Source: an uncultured Eubacteriales bacterium
Lineage (GTDB): Bacteria > Bacillota > Clostridia > Lachnospirales > Bianqueaceae
DNA: 9,486 nucleotides
Assembly (NCBI GenBank): GCA_900322165.1
Contig: ONYR01000290.1
Span: 1 to 9,486, forward strand
Direction: 5' to 3'
Of this stretch, positions 1 to 6,748 are shown one piece after another. The notes under the pieces are model-generated. The model was given only the letters and a program-made list of their open reading frames with translations. It searched no databases and was not told the origin of the DNA. Made by a program: the position numbers and the translations under genes. Each line of letters opens with the position of its first letter. Within the stretch, counting starts at the first letter, position 1.

Positions 1-374
1 ACAAAGCCGAGCTTGACACGGTCGATCATGTTTCCGATATCACCGGAGAGGATAAAGATCATGGAAAGGATCAGGATCACACGATTGAACATGTTCTCCT
101 TCTCGCCTTTCGCCGAAAGACGAAAAAGCACATATGCGATCGCGCAGCCTGTCAGCGATCCGATGATCAGGAAAAGCCATTTCTGGTTCATCAGCATACT
201 GAACGCGGCCCCTTCATTTTCGGCATAGTAAAACTGCAGGATACCCGGGATCACGGTCAACGGCCCGTTGACCCGAATGGACTCAAAGGCCCATTGCTTG
301 ACCTCCTGATCCGTCAGAATCAAAAGGGCTGCCAGGAGCAGATATAAAACGATTCTTAAGCCACGTTTGGCCAT
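1..374 (-). CDS. lspA: Lipoprotein signal peptidase (signal peptidase II), 3' end cut by the window
   Basis: LspA is the membrane aspartyl peptidase that removes the signal peptide from prolipoproteins after a lipid is attached to the lipobox cysteine. I translated the minus strand from the ATG at 374-372; 124 residues are visible before the window edge. A hydrophobic first helix (about residues 8-20) leads into the family TDQ-x-x-K motif (residues 21-26). ENEGAAFS (52-59) matches the conserved N-x-GAAF segment, and GNMIDR (114-119) holds the first catalytic aspartate (D118). The second catalytic aspartate, normally some twenty residues later, lies outside the window. The Shine-Dalgarno AAGGAG overlaps the TAA stop of ylmH, leaving a 10-base gap, so translation is probably coupled. 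D112 just before the GN-x-x-DR motif is unusual. The assignment is firm; whether the gene is intact cannot be judged. Confidence 0.95.
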   Translation of the reverse strand, partial: MAKRGLRIVLYLLLAALLILTDQEVKQWAFESIRVNGPLTVIPGILQFYYAENEGAAFSMLMNQKWLFLIIGSLTGCAIAYVLFRLSAKGEKENMFNRVILILSMIFILSGDIGNMIDRVKLGF

Positions 375-384
375 GCGTGTCTCC

Positions 385-1176
385 TTACTTTTTGACAAAT
401 TTTTCAATCAGCACGCGGTGTCTGCCTGATTTGGAAATACCGAGATCTTCACGAATGAGAATACGCCCCTTCCCGCGCAGGGTCAGCTTATCGCCCTCCT
501 GTGCCAGACGGTCTCCGTTCACGACCACAGCCCCGTTTCGGCTGACAAGTCCCTGACGGATCATTTTCTGCGCACTCTCGCGCCCCATCTGAAATCCGTG
601 GCTCACAAGGCTGTCGATTCTCAATGAAGAGACGGAGATCGTCATCTCAACGCCCCGCTCCGCCGCCGGCAGCGCCTCTGCCGTAACTTTCGTAACATGC
701 ACGATCGCGGCTCCGACACTTGTCAGCTCGCTCATCAGATAGTCCGCGATCTCCGCTTTCACGATCGCGACGCATCCGGACTCATCGAGCAGCAGGTCAC
801 CGATCTTCTCTCTTTTGATTCCGGTGCCGAGAATGGCCCCGAGGTAATCACGGTGTTCCGGTATCTTCTTCAGAAACCTGCGGTCCACCGGCTCGATCCG
901 AAGAAAGCGCAGTGCTTCCGTGAACTGATTCTTGAGATAATCGGGATCCTCTTTGAGATAAAAGTCCGGGCAAAACGCAGCGATCTTGCGCTCCGCTTCC
1001 TGAAAGCCTCCAAAAGTCTCTTTGCAAATCGAAAGCCTTCCTACCGAATGGGTGAGAAGGCTTTGTTTATGATCATCAAGAAAGTCTGAAAAAGTGACAT
1101 AGCCGCCTTTATCCGCTTCTTCGATCAGGTCCTCGATCCGGGCAAGAAACCATTTATCGTCCTGGTTCTCCGTCAT
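385..1176 (-). CDS. ylmH: YlmH-family S4-domain RNA-binding protein
   Basis: The 263-residue product has the usual YlmH length and layout. The N-terminal part (about 1-90) is helical. A conserved block at 107-130 (EHRDYLGAILGTGIKREKIG and following residues) resembles the family signature. An S4 RNA-binding domain lies at about 181-243, with RIDSLVSHGF and the QKMIRQGLVSRNGAVVVNG core. YlmH sits next to sepF in many Bacillota; in Bacillus subtilis it has been linked to ribosome-associated quality control on stalled large subunits, through an S4 domain like that of RqcP. That role here is inferred from family. The ATG lies 3 bases after the sepF stop and no strong Shine-Dalgarno precedes it, only a GGGGA stretch inside the end of sepF, so translational coupling to sepF is likely. 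lspA follows after 10 bases. The protein should act in the cytoplasm. Confidence 0.92.
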   Translation of the reverse strand: MTENQDDKWFLARIEDLIEEADKGGYVTFSDFLDDHKQSLLTHSVGRLSICKETFGGFQEAERKIAAFCPDFYLKEDPDYLKNQFTEALRFLRIEPVDRRFLKKIPEHRDYLGAILGTGIKREKIGDLLLDESGCVAIVKAEIADYLMSELTSVGAAIVHVTKVTAEALPAAERGVEMTISVSSLRIDSLVSHGFQMGRESAQKMIRQGLVSRNGAVVVNGDRLAQEGDKLTLRGKGRILIREDLGISKSGRHRVLIEKFVKK

Positions 1177-1179
1177 AAC

Positions 1180-1788
1180 TTACTGGCGCTGTCCCCAGGG
1201 AAACGCAAGGCCTTCGGTCTCAAGCGACTGGCGGATATCGACATCACCGGCAAAATCAACATTGCCCGGCGCGATCATGAAGATCTTATCCGCGATACGC
1301 TGAATGTTGCCATCCACCGCACAGCAGCAGCCGCAGAGGAAATCCGTGATGCGCTGTGCAATGCTGTGCTCCACGAATTCGAGATTGATAATGACCGGCT
1401 TGTTGTCTTTGATGTTTTGTGCAATGACACGCGCTTCATCAAACGATTCAGGGCTTGCCACGACGACCTGCATCTGAACGCTCGCGTGCAGATTCAGGAC
1501 CTTGCTGCCGTTGCGGTCCGTTGTCGTACCGGCCGACTGATAGCCGGAGGTGCGATAGGACGCCGTACGGTAGGAGGAAGACTGATCCCTGGTATAGCGG
1601 GAATCCGAATTGTCATAGCGGCTGCTCGCTCTGGAGTAGCTGCTGAAATTGCTGACACCGGGTGTGGATTCATAGGTATCCTCATCCTGGTAATCATCAT
1701 AATCATCGTAATCGTTGGCTTCGTTCTCTTCGGCTTCGTTTGTCGTGAACCCAAGGGCTCCGGCAATTCTATCTACGAATTTACTCAT
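1180..1788 (-). CDS. sepF: Cell division protein SepF
   Basis: SepF anchors FtsZ filaments to the membrane and organises the septum. The 202-residue product shows the expected plan. An N-terminal amphipathic helix (about 1-14, MSKFVDRIAGALGF) would bind membrane. A long low-complexity linker follows (about 17-95). The C-terminal SepF fold (about 96-180) contains VLNLHASVQM, a PVIINLEF strand, and the QRITDFL segment leading to AVDG and IFMIAPGNVDF. I start at the ATG at 1788, not the in-frame GTG at 1797, because the GAGAGGTG ribosome-binding site overlaps that GTG and is ideally spaced for the ATG, and because the resulting N-terminus matches known SepF proteins. Two features are odd: four cysteines at 152, 154, 155 and 156, and a linker rich in Tyr, Ser, Arg and Asp. 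The gene is first in the promoter-led sepF-ylmH-lspA block. Identification is firm. Confidence 0.95.
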   Translation of the reverse strand: MSKFVDRIAGALGFTTNEAEENEANDYDDYDDYQDEDTYESTPGVSNFSSYSRASSRYDNSDSRYTRDQSSSYRTASYRTSGYQSAGTTTDRNGSKVLNLHASVQMQVVVASPESFDEARVIAQNIKDNKPVIINLEFVEHSIAQRITDFLCGCCCAVDGNIQRIADKIFMIAPGNVDFAGDVDIRQSLETEGLAFPWGQRQ

Positions 1789-1794
1789 TGCTGC

Positions 1795-1802
1795 CACCTC
1801 TC
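1795..1802 (-). promoter_or_regulatory. Ribosome-binding site of sepF
   Basis: On the minus strand this reads GAGAGGTG, followed by a 6-base spacer GCAGCA and then ATG at 1788. It overlaps the possible upstream GTG start at 1797-1795, which therefore cannot use it. This decides the sepF start. Confidence 0.8.
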
Positions 1803-1835
1803 AATTTATATTGCTGTTTACCCACGTTATTGTTT

Positions 1836-1864
1836 ATTATTGCGTTTTTCAGGCACAAAGTCAA
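1836..1864 (-). promoter_or_regulatory. Sigma-A-type promoter for sepF-ylmH-lspA
   Basis: On the minus strand a -35 box TTGACT (1864-1859) is followed by a 17-base spacer and a -10 box AATAAT (1841-1836). Each matches the vegetative consensus at five of six positions with optimal spacing. Initiation about seven bases further on would give a leader of roughly 40 bases before the sepF ATG. It lies in the only gap in the window long enough for a full promoter and leader. The -10 region is AT-rich (ATAATAAACAATAA). No clear operator or attenuator was seen around it. This is motif evidence only. Confidence 0.65.
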
Positions 1865-1891
1865 CACTTTATGCCATTCCTCGCAAAAAAC

Positions 1892-2992
1892 TTACTCGCC
1901 TGTCAGCTCGGACGCTTTATCAAAGTCGTCTCTGGCTCCCTCGAAATCCTCCAGCGCGGTCTTGATCTGGCCTCTGGTGAAATAGGCCCATGCATACTCG
2001 GGATTGAGCTCAATGCATTTATCAAGATCTTTCATAGCCTTCTCGTAATCTTCCTGCATGAAATAGCAATATCCGCGATTGCCGTAGGCAATGTAGGATT
2101 CGTTGGAATTCAGATAGCGGGAATAGTCGGAGATTGCGTCGTTCCAGTTGCCAAGGCGGAAGCTGATGTTGGCACGTCCCTGATACAGGATCGCATCGCT
2201 CGGAGCAATGTTGATGGCCTGAATATAGTCATTCATCGCGTCCTCGTAGCGCTCCAGGTAAGCTTCCATCTCCGCACGCTTCACAAAGAAGTCAACCGTC
2301 AGATAAGCCGAAAGCTCCTGATAATGGTTGTAGTCCTCGATCGCCTCGGCATACTGCTCCGTCATGCGGTACGCTTCGCCGCGGTTCCAGTAAAGGACAT
2401 CATTCTCCGGTTCCTTCTCGATCGCAACGTTGTAATCCTCGATCGCTTCGGCGTATCTCTCAAGATTGAACAGCGCCGTTGCCCGGTTATTGTACGCATG
2501 AGAAAGCGAAGCATCCAGATCAAGCGCGGAGGTATAATCCAGCACCGCGTTCTCATAATCCTTCAGCGCCGAATAGCAGTCGCCGCGGTTGATGAAATAG
2601 TTCGCATTGCCGGCATCAATGGAGATCGCTCTCGCAAAGTCTTCGCCGGCCGACTGATAATCTCCATTTTTGTACAGTGCCAGTCCGCGGTTATTGTAGT
2701 AGACAGCGGATTCACCGTTCAGGCTGATCGCCTGATTAAAGTCAGCGATCGCGTCACTGTACTTTTCCATCATAAGATAGGCCATGCCGCGGTTGTTGTA
2801 GATCTCATCCGTCGCTTTGTCCATCTCGATGATCGTCGTGTAGGATTCCACTGCAGACTGATAATTTCCGAGGGCATAGGCACTGTCGCCCTGCTGGATC
2901 AGTTCGTTGACATTGGTTTCATTGCTGCAGGCCGTCAGAAGAGACGATACCAAGAGCAGCGCGGCCAGAATGATGGCGGTAAAGTGTTTCAT
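1892..2992 (-). CDS. TPR-repeat lipoprotein (ten tandem TPRs)
   Basis: The 366-residue product starts with a lipoprotein signal peptide: K2-H3, a hydrophobic core at about 4-19, and a lipobox LTAC with the modifiable cysteine at 22. The mature chain should be tethered to the outer face of the membrane. From residue 27 to the last residue it is filled by ten tetratricopeptide repeats, beginning near 27, 61, 95, 129, 163, 197, 231, 266, 299 and 333. Most carry a Y-x-NRG start, a central Y-x-x-A-I/M and a D-Y/F near the second helix. TPR arrays bind peptides or proteins; there is no catalytic domain. The ATG at 2992 has AGAGAGG five bases upstream and lies 15 bases after the HlyD-like gene, so the two are probably co-expressed. 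The partner is unknown and I do not recognise a named gene. Confidence 0.9.
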   Translation of the reverse strand: MKHFTAIILAALLLVSSLLTACSNETNVNELIQQGDSAYALGNYQSAVESYTTIIEMDKATDEIYNNRGMAYLMMEKYSDAIADFNQAISLNGESAVYYNNRGLALYKNGDYQSAGEDFARAISIDAGNANYFINRGDCYSALKDYENAVLDYTSALDLDASLSHAYNNRATALFNLERYAEAIEDYNVAIEKEPENDVLYWNRGEAYRMTEQYAEAIEDYNHYQELSAYLTVDFFVKRAEMEAYLERYEDAMNDYIQAINIAPSDAILYQGRANISFRLGNWNDAISDYSRYLNSNESYIAYGNRGYCYFMQEDYEKAMKDLDKCIELNPEYAWAYFTRGQIKTALEDFEGARDDFDKASELTGE

Positions 2993-3007
2993 AGAATCCT
3001 CTCTGTT

Positions 3008-4396
3008 TTACTCACGGTTAACCTTGACCCGATCATACAGGTTGATTCCTTTTACGATCGAATAACCCTGGGCCTGATAAATGATATCCACGGATTCAAA
3101 CTGCTCGTAGCCGCCGTTGATGAGATACACTCCGTAGAGATATCCCGTCTGCCCTGTCACCAGCGACTGATCCGAAGAAGCGTTCTGGATCGTAAAGCCC
3201 GGTGACAGTCCTTCCGGCAAGGAAAAGTAAACCGTATCCTCCTTGACATCAGCGACATCGACCTTCTGGAAATAGACGGAATCCGTCCCGGCCACCAGGA
3301 AGCCGTAATCCGCTCCGGACTGCATCAGATAGCTTTTCGGAGCCACATAGTACTCACGGTGAACCAGACAGCTGTCCGCGATCTTGATTCCCGAATGGCT
3401 GTTTTTACTGAAGACAATGTTCGCCGTACGGTCGTTCATGAAATCCTGGATCCGCTCGGTTACCGCGAGCACCAGCTTGTATTCATCATAACCGGTCTGC
3501 TTCAGCTGCGTGATGCGTCCGGTCATCTTATCGGAGCTGTTATAGATAAACGATACCGTATCCATTCCGGAGAAGAAGGAAGCTTCCTCTTCGGTCAGGA
3601 AGATGACAATGTTCCAAACCGGCGAACTGACAAGACGGTACAGCGGCGTGCCGGCCTGAACCGACTGCAGATTTATCTCGAAATACGAATAGTTTGCCTC
3701 GTAGTTTTTCAGGAAATCCGCGCCGATCTGGTCAACGGTCCAGCCTTCGTAGCCATCGTAGGAATAATCGATAACACCGGCCGATGAGAGGAACAGATTG
3801 CTTTTAACGGTGTTCTGTTCACCAAGATAGATGCCCTGCTCTGCGAGAAGCGAACTGATCTTGGTATTGCTCATCAGCGAGTACATATCCTTACGCTCAG
3901 AAACCGCGTCCTTCAGGTTTGTCTCAAGGATATAGAGCGAAGAATATCCGTTAACGGATTTGTTTCGCAGATACTGTGCGATCGACTGAGCGATGTTGGT
4001 ATCGAGCGAATCAAACACTTCATCGTATTCCGTATCGCCCAGATCGGCGATCTCATTGTAGATCTCGTCGATCTTCTCCTGCAGAATGTCTCCGTAATAG
4101 TCATCCAGAAGCGAGCAGACAAGCGTTCCCTTCTGCAGTTCCTTTCCGCCCGGATAGTAATACTGTACGATGCCGCTTGTCGTTGCTTTGACAAGCTGTT
4201 CCTCGCGGACAATGACTCCCTGAGCAGAGAAAGAATCGACGATCTCACCCTGGCGCGCAATGATGTAGTTGGTGGTATCTTTATTGATAAAGATCACAAA
4301 CTGTGCCGCCAGATACACGACAACCATGATGACGATCAGATACGTGAAAAATACGCTCTGACGTCCCCCCGAACGTTTCGTGCGTTTTTTTGCCAC
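3008..4396 (-). CDS. HlyD-like membrane fusion (periplasmic adaptor-type) protein
   Basis: The 462-residue product has a basic N-terminus (AKKRTKRSGGR) and one transmembrane helix at about 16-37, so most of it should lie outside the membrane. The first lipoyl-like half appears at about 70-97, with SGIV, a PGG turn and ELQKGTLV. A helical, possibly coiled-coil hairpin spans about 100-190. The second half lies near 243-256 (LQSVQAGTPLYRLV), and beta-rich sequence runs to the end. This is the architecture of HlyD/membrane fusion proteins that work with transporters, but no transporter gene is adjacent. HlyD-like genes are known to me near the sepF region of some Clostridia, with no settled role. 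The GTG start at 4396 is chosen because AAGGAGG precedes it at good spacing; that site overlaps the gltX stop codon, implying coupled translation. The family call is good; the function is open. Confidence 0.8.
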   Translation of the reverse strand: MAKKRTKRSGGRQSVFFTYLIVIMVVVYLAAQFVIFINKDTTNYIIARQGEIVDSFSAQGVIVREEQLVKATTSGIVQYYYPGGKELQKGTLVCSLLDDYYGDILQEKIDEIYNEIADLGDTEYDEVFDSLDTNIAQSIAQYLRNKSVNGYSSLYILETNLKDAVSERKDMYSLMSNTKISSLLAEQGIYLGEQNTVKSNLFLSSAGVIDYSYDGYEGWTVDQIGADFLKNYEANYSYFEINLQSVQAGTPLYRLVSSPVWNIVIFLTEEEASFFSGMDTVSFIYNSSDKMTGRITQLKQTGYDEYKLVLAVTERIQDFMNDRTANIVFSKNSHSGIKIADSCLVHREYYVAPKSYLMQSGADYGFLVAGTDSVYFQKVDVADVKEDTVYFSLPEGLSPGFTIQNASSDQSLVTGQTGYLYGVYLINGGYEQFESVDIIYQAQGYSIVKGINLYDRVKVNRE

Positions 4397-4407
4397 CTTC
4401 GGCCTCC

Positions 4408-6051
4408 TTATTTAACCTGGCCAAGCCTCTCGATTACACGTTCTTTTCCAAGCAGCTGCATGACCTGAAACAGATCCGGCGCCTGACTTCTGCCGCAGAC
4501 CGCCACGCGCAGCACCATGGAGAAATCGCCCACATTGCCCTTGTACGCATCCGGATCCTGCTTGTAAGCCTTCATATCCGATGCCAGGCCGTATGCCGGG
4601 CAAAGCGATTTGATCTCTTCGAACCAGGCATTCGCGTCCTGAGCTTCGCTCTTTTCACAGACCGCCGCGTAGTCGTGCGCGATCTTGACAATCAGATCAT
4701 GGTCAAGTGCGGGCATCTCGCTGTAATTGGGCTCAAACAGCTCATCGAAGAAGAAGCTGAGATACTGCTTGACTTCATTCCAGCGGCCGAAGTCCTTTCT
4801 CGGCTTCTTGCCGCCGCGGCCGATCGAAAGGATCGCCTTGGAATAAGCCTCATCGCGCGTCAGCAGCTCATAAAACTCAGGATCATATTCCTTCGCCCAG
4901 GCGCTCGTGTAGGCATAGACCTCATCCGCGCTCATTCTTGCCACGACGTTCTTGCAGACGTCGCTCAGCTTATCAAGGTCAAACAGCGCGCCGGAAGAAC
5001 TCATCTTCTTTGCGGTAAACTTAAAGTCATCGAGCGGTGCGCTCTGGTTGGCACGGCGCCACTCCTCGAAATTCGAGTTCAGCAGCGTCATCACATATTC
5101 GATCGCTGCCGGAATCGGAATACCGGTCTCAAAATAGTAATCCAGCGCAAACTCAGGATCCTTGCGTTTGGAAAGCTTACGCTTGGAGACACCGTCAAGC
5201 TTCATCAGCTGAGCGGTATGAAGGTATTTCGGACGCTTAAATCCAAGCGCGTCAAACAGCTGAATATGGATCGGGAGCGTGCCGAGCCACTCCTCACCTC
5301 TCACGACATGAGTGGTATGCATCAGATGATCATCGATCACATGGGCAAAGTGATAGGTCGGCAGTCCGTCGGATTTTAAGATGACAACGTCCTGATCATT
5401 TTCGGTGATCTCCATCTGGCCTTTGACCAGATCGGTAAACTTGATCTTATGCTCAATGGAACCCTCGGAGCGGAAACGAATGACATAGGGACGACCCTCA
5501 TCAAGTGCCGCTTCCACCTCTTCCATCGGACGGTCTCTCCAGACCGCATACTTTCCGTAATAGCCGAAGTTTTCCTTGTTGGCTTCCTGAACGCGGTGCG
5601 CCTCTGCCAGCTCTTCCTCGGTGGCAAAGCACGGATAAGCCATGCCCTTGCGGACAAGATCCTTGACATAGGTCTGATAGATCGGGCCGCGCTCGCTCTG
5701 CGTGTAGGGACCGTAGATTCCGTTGTCCCCCTCCAGCGTTGCGCCTTCATCAAAATTCAGTCCGAAACGGCTGAAGACTTTGATGATGGTCTCCACTCCG
5801 TTTTCAACAAGACGCTTGCGGTCGGTGTCCTCGATTCTCAGATAAAAGATACCGCCGCTCTGATGGGCCAGACGCTCATCGACAACCGCACCGTACAGAT
5901 TGCCGAGATGCATAAATCCGGTCGGGCTCGGAGCGATTCTTGTAACCGCCGCCCCCTCGGGAAGATCACGCTCCGGATAGCGTTTTTCCATATCCTCCGG
6001 GACGGTCTTGATATTCGGAAACAGTCTCTCTGCCAGTTCCTGATGGTTCAT
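4408..6051 (-). CDS. gltX: Glutamyl-tRNA synthetase, long clostridial type
   Basis: This class I synthetase joins glutamate to tRNA(Glu). In the 547-residue product the HIGH-type signature is APSPTGFMHLGN (40-51), followed by LRIEDTDRKR (71-80). DGLPTYHFAHVIDD (228-241) and RGEEWLGTLPIH (251-262) are characteristic of the GluRS catalytic core, and the KMSKS-type loop is KLSKRKD (292-298). The remainder, to 547, is the helical anticodon-binding part. Compared with E. coli-type GluRS (about 470 residues), there is an N-terminal extension of about 35 residues before the catalytic core. Only one cysteine (C141) stands where some GluRS have a zinc site, so that site is probably absent. The ATG at 6051 is preceded by AGAGGTGA. 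plsY ends 19 bases upstream. GluRS identity is strong; whether it also charges tRNA(Gln) cannot be read from sequence. Confidence 0.93.
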   Translation of the reverse strand: MNHQELAERLFPNIKTVPEDMEKRYPERDLPEGAAVTRIAPSPTGFMHLGNLYGAVVDERLAHQSGGIFYLRIEDTDRKRLVENGVETIIKVFSRFGLNFDEGATLEGDNGIYGPYTQSERGPIYQTYVKDLVRKGMAYPCFATEEELAEAHRVQEANKENFGYYGKYAVWRDRPMEEVEAALDEGRPYVIRFRSEGSIEHKIKFTDLVKGQMEITENDQDVVILKSDGLPTYHFAHVIDDHLMHTTHVVRGEEWLGTLPIHIQLFDALGFKRPKYLHTAQLMKLDGVSKRKLSKRKDPEFALDYYFETGIPIPAAIEYVMTLLNSNFEEWRRANQSAPLDDFKFTAKKMSSSGALFDLDKLSDVCKNVVARMSADEVYAYTSAWAKEYDPEFYELLTRDEAYSKAILSIGRGGKKPRKDFGRWNEVKQYLSFFFDELFEPNYSEMPALDHDLIVKIAHDYAAVCEKSEAQDANAWFEEIKSLCPAYGLASDMKAYKQDPDAYKGNVGDFSMVLRVAVCGRSQAPDLFQVMQLLGKERVIERLGQVK

Positions 6052-6070
6052 AGTTCACCTCTGTATATGT

Positions 6071-6745
6071 TTACTTTTTCGAAGTTTCTTCGGTAGTCCC
6101 CTCCGCGTTTTGCGGTGCGCTCGGCGTTTCCTTCTGCCCCATTTTACGCTCCGTCCCCGCGATCAGTCGCTGGATATTGCCTCGATGGCGAATGATCGTT
6201 GTCAGGCACAATACAGCCGTGATCACGATCACTTCAAGGCCGAACGGTGCTTTCAGGTAAAACACCACGGATGTCACGATCAAAAGCACCATGTAGGTGA
6301 TGGATGCCAGTGACATGTATTTCGTAAGGTACAGCAAAACAAGCGCCGGTATGCCCGCAATCAGGAGCATTCTCAGGTCCGTGATCAGGTAGATCCCGAT
6401 CATGGCTGCGACGCCCTTGCCGCCCTTAAACTGCATGTAGAAGGGATGGTTATGACCAAGCACGACACCGGCTCCGCCCCAAAGCATCAGCCACTTGGCG
6501 TCATAGCCCCAGATCAGTGCGATAATGCCAAGTGCAATGACCGCCTTAAGGATATCACCGGTCAATGTCCAGAAACCGATTCGGTTTCCCATCACGCGCA
6601 GCGCATTGGTATACCCGGCATTCCCGCTGCCGTAGTCGCGGATATCGATCTTTTTTTCGAGCTTTCCCAGGATATAGGAAAACTGGATACATCCGAAGAA
6701 ATATCCGATCAAAACACAGATCAGTCTAATCAGATAGTCGTTCAT
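6071..6745 (-). CDS. plsY: Acyl-phosphate:glycerol-3-phosphate acyltransferase PlsY
   Basis: PlsY transfers an acyl chain from acyl-phosphate to glycerol-3-phosphate, the first step of phospholipid synthesis, within the cell membrane. The 224-residue product has about five hydrophobic helices and all three family motifs: GSGNAGYTNALRVMG (39-53), the GHNHPFYMQFKGGKGVA block (97-113) and HRGNIQRLIAGTERK (187-201). After the last motif a hydrophilic tail of about 22 residues, rich in Glu, Thr, Ser and Lys, extends past the usual end. The ATG lies only 3 bases after the der stop, so translation is probably coupled; only a weak GAGTGAG lies upstream inside der. In many Clostridia plsY follows der, as here, but the gpsA gene often found next is replaced by gltX. 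Confidence 0.95.
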   Translation of the reverse strand: MNDYLIRLICVLIGYFFGCIQFSYILGKLEKKIDIRDYGSGNAGYTNALRVMGNRIGFWTLTGDILKAVIALGIIALIWGYDAKWLMLWGGAGVVLGHNHPFYMQFKGGKGVAAMIGIYLITDLRMLLIAGIPALVLLYLTKYMSLASITYMVLLIVTSVVFYLKAPFGLEVIVITAVLCLTTIIRHRGNIQRLIAGTERKMGQKETPSAPQNAEGTTEETSKK

Positions 6746-6748
6746 ACT

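Noticed and set aside
1789..1797. GTG start at 1797 for sepF
   Set aside because: The GTG is part of the ribosome-binding site of the ATG at 1788, and the ATG gives the normal SepF N-terminus.
1885..1890. A T6 run on the minus strand just after the TPR gene stop, as a possible terminator
   Set aside because: I looked for a GC-rich stem in the preceding bases (about 1895-1925) and found only very short pairings, so an intrinsic terminator is not supported.
1715..3205. A 496-codon open frame on the plus strand
   Set aside because: It lies opposite the TPR lipoprotein gene and runs over into sepF and the HlyD-like gene. The minus-strand genes have signal peptide, repeats and ribosome-binding sites; the plus-strand translation has no recognisable domain. 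It is a shadow of codon bias.
4385..4391. A7 run at codons 3-4 of the HlyD-like gene as a programmed frameshift site
   Set aside because: It lies at the very start of the gene, encodes two ordinary lysines, and no sensible product follows in another frame.
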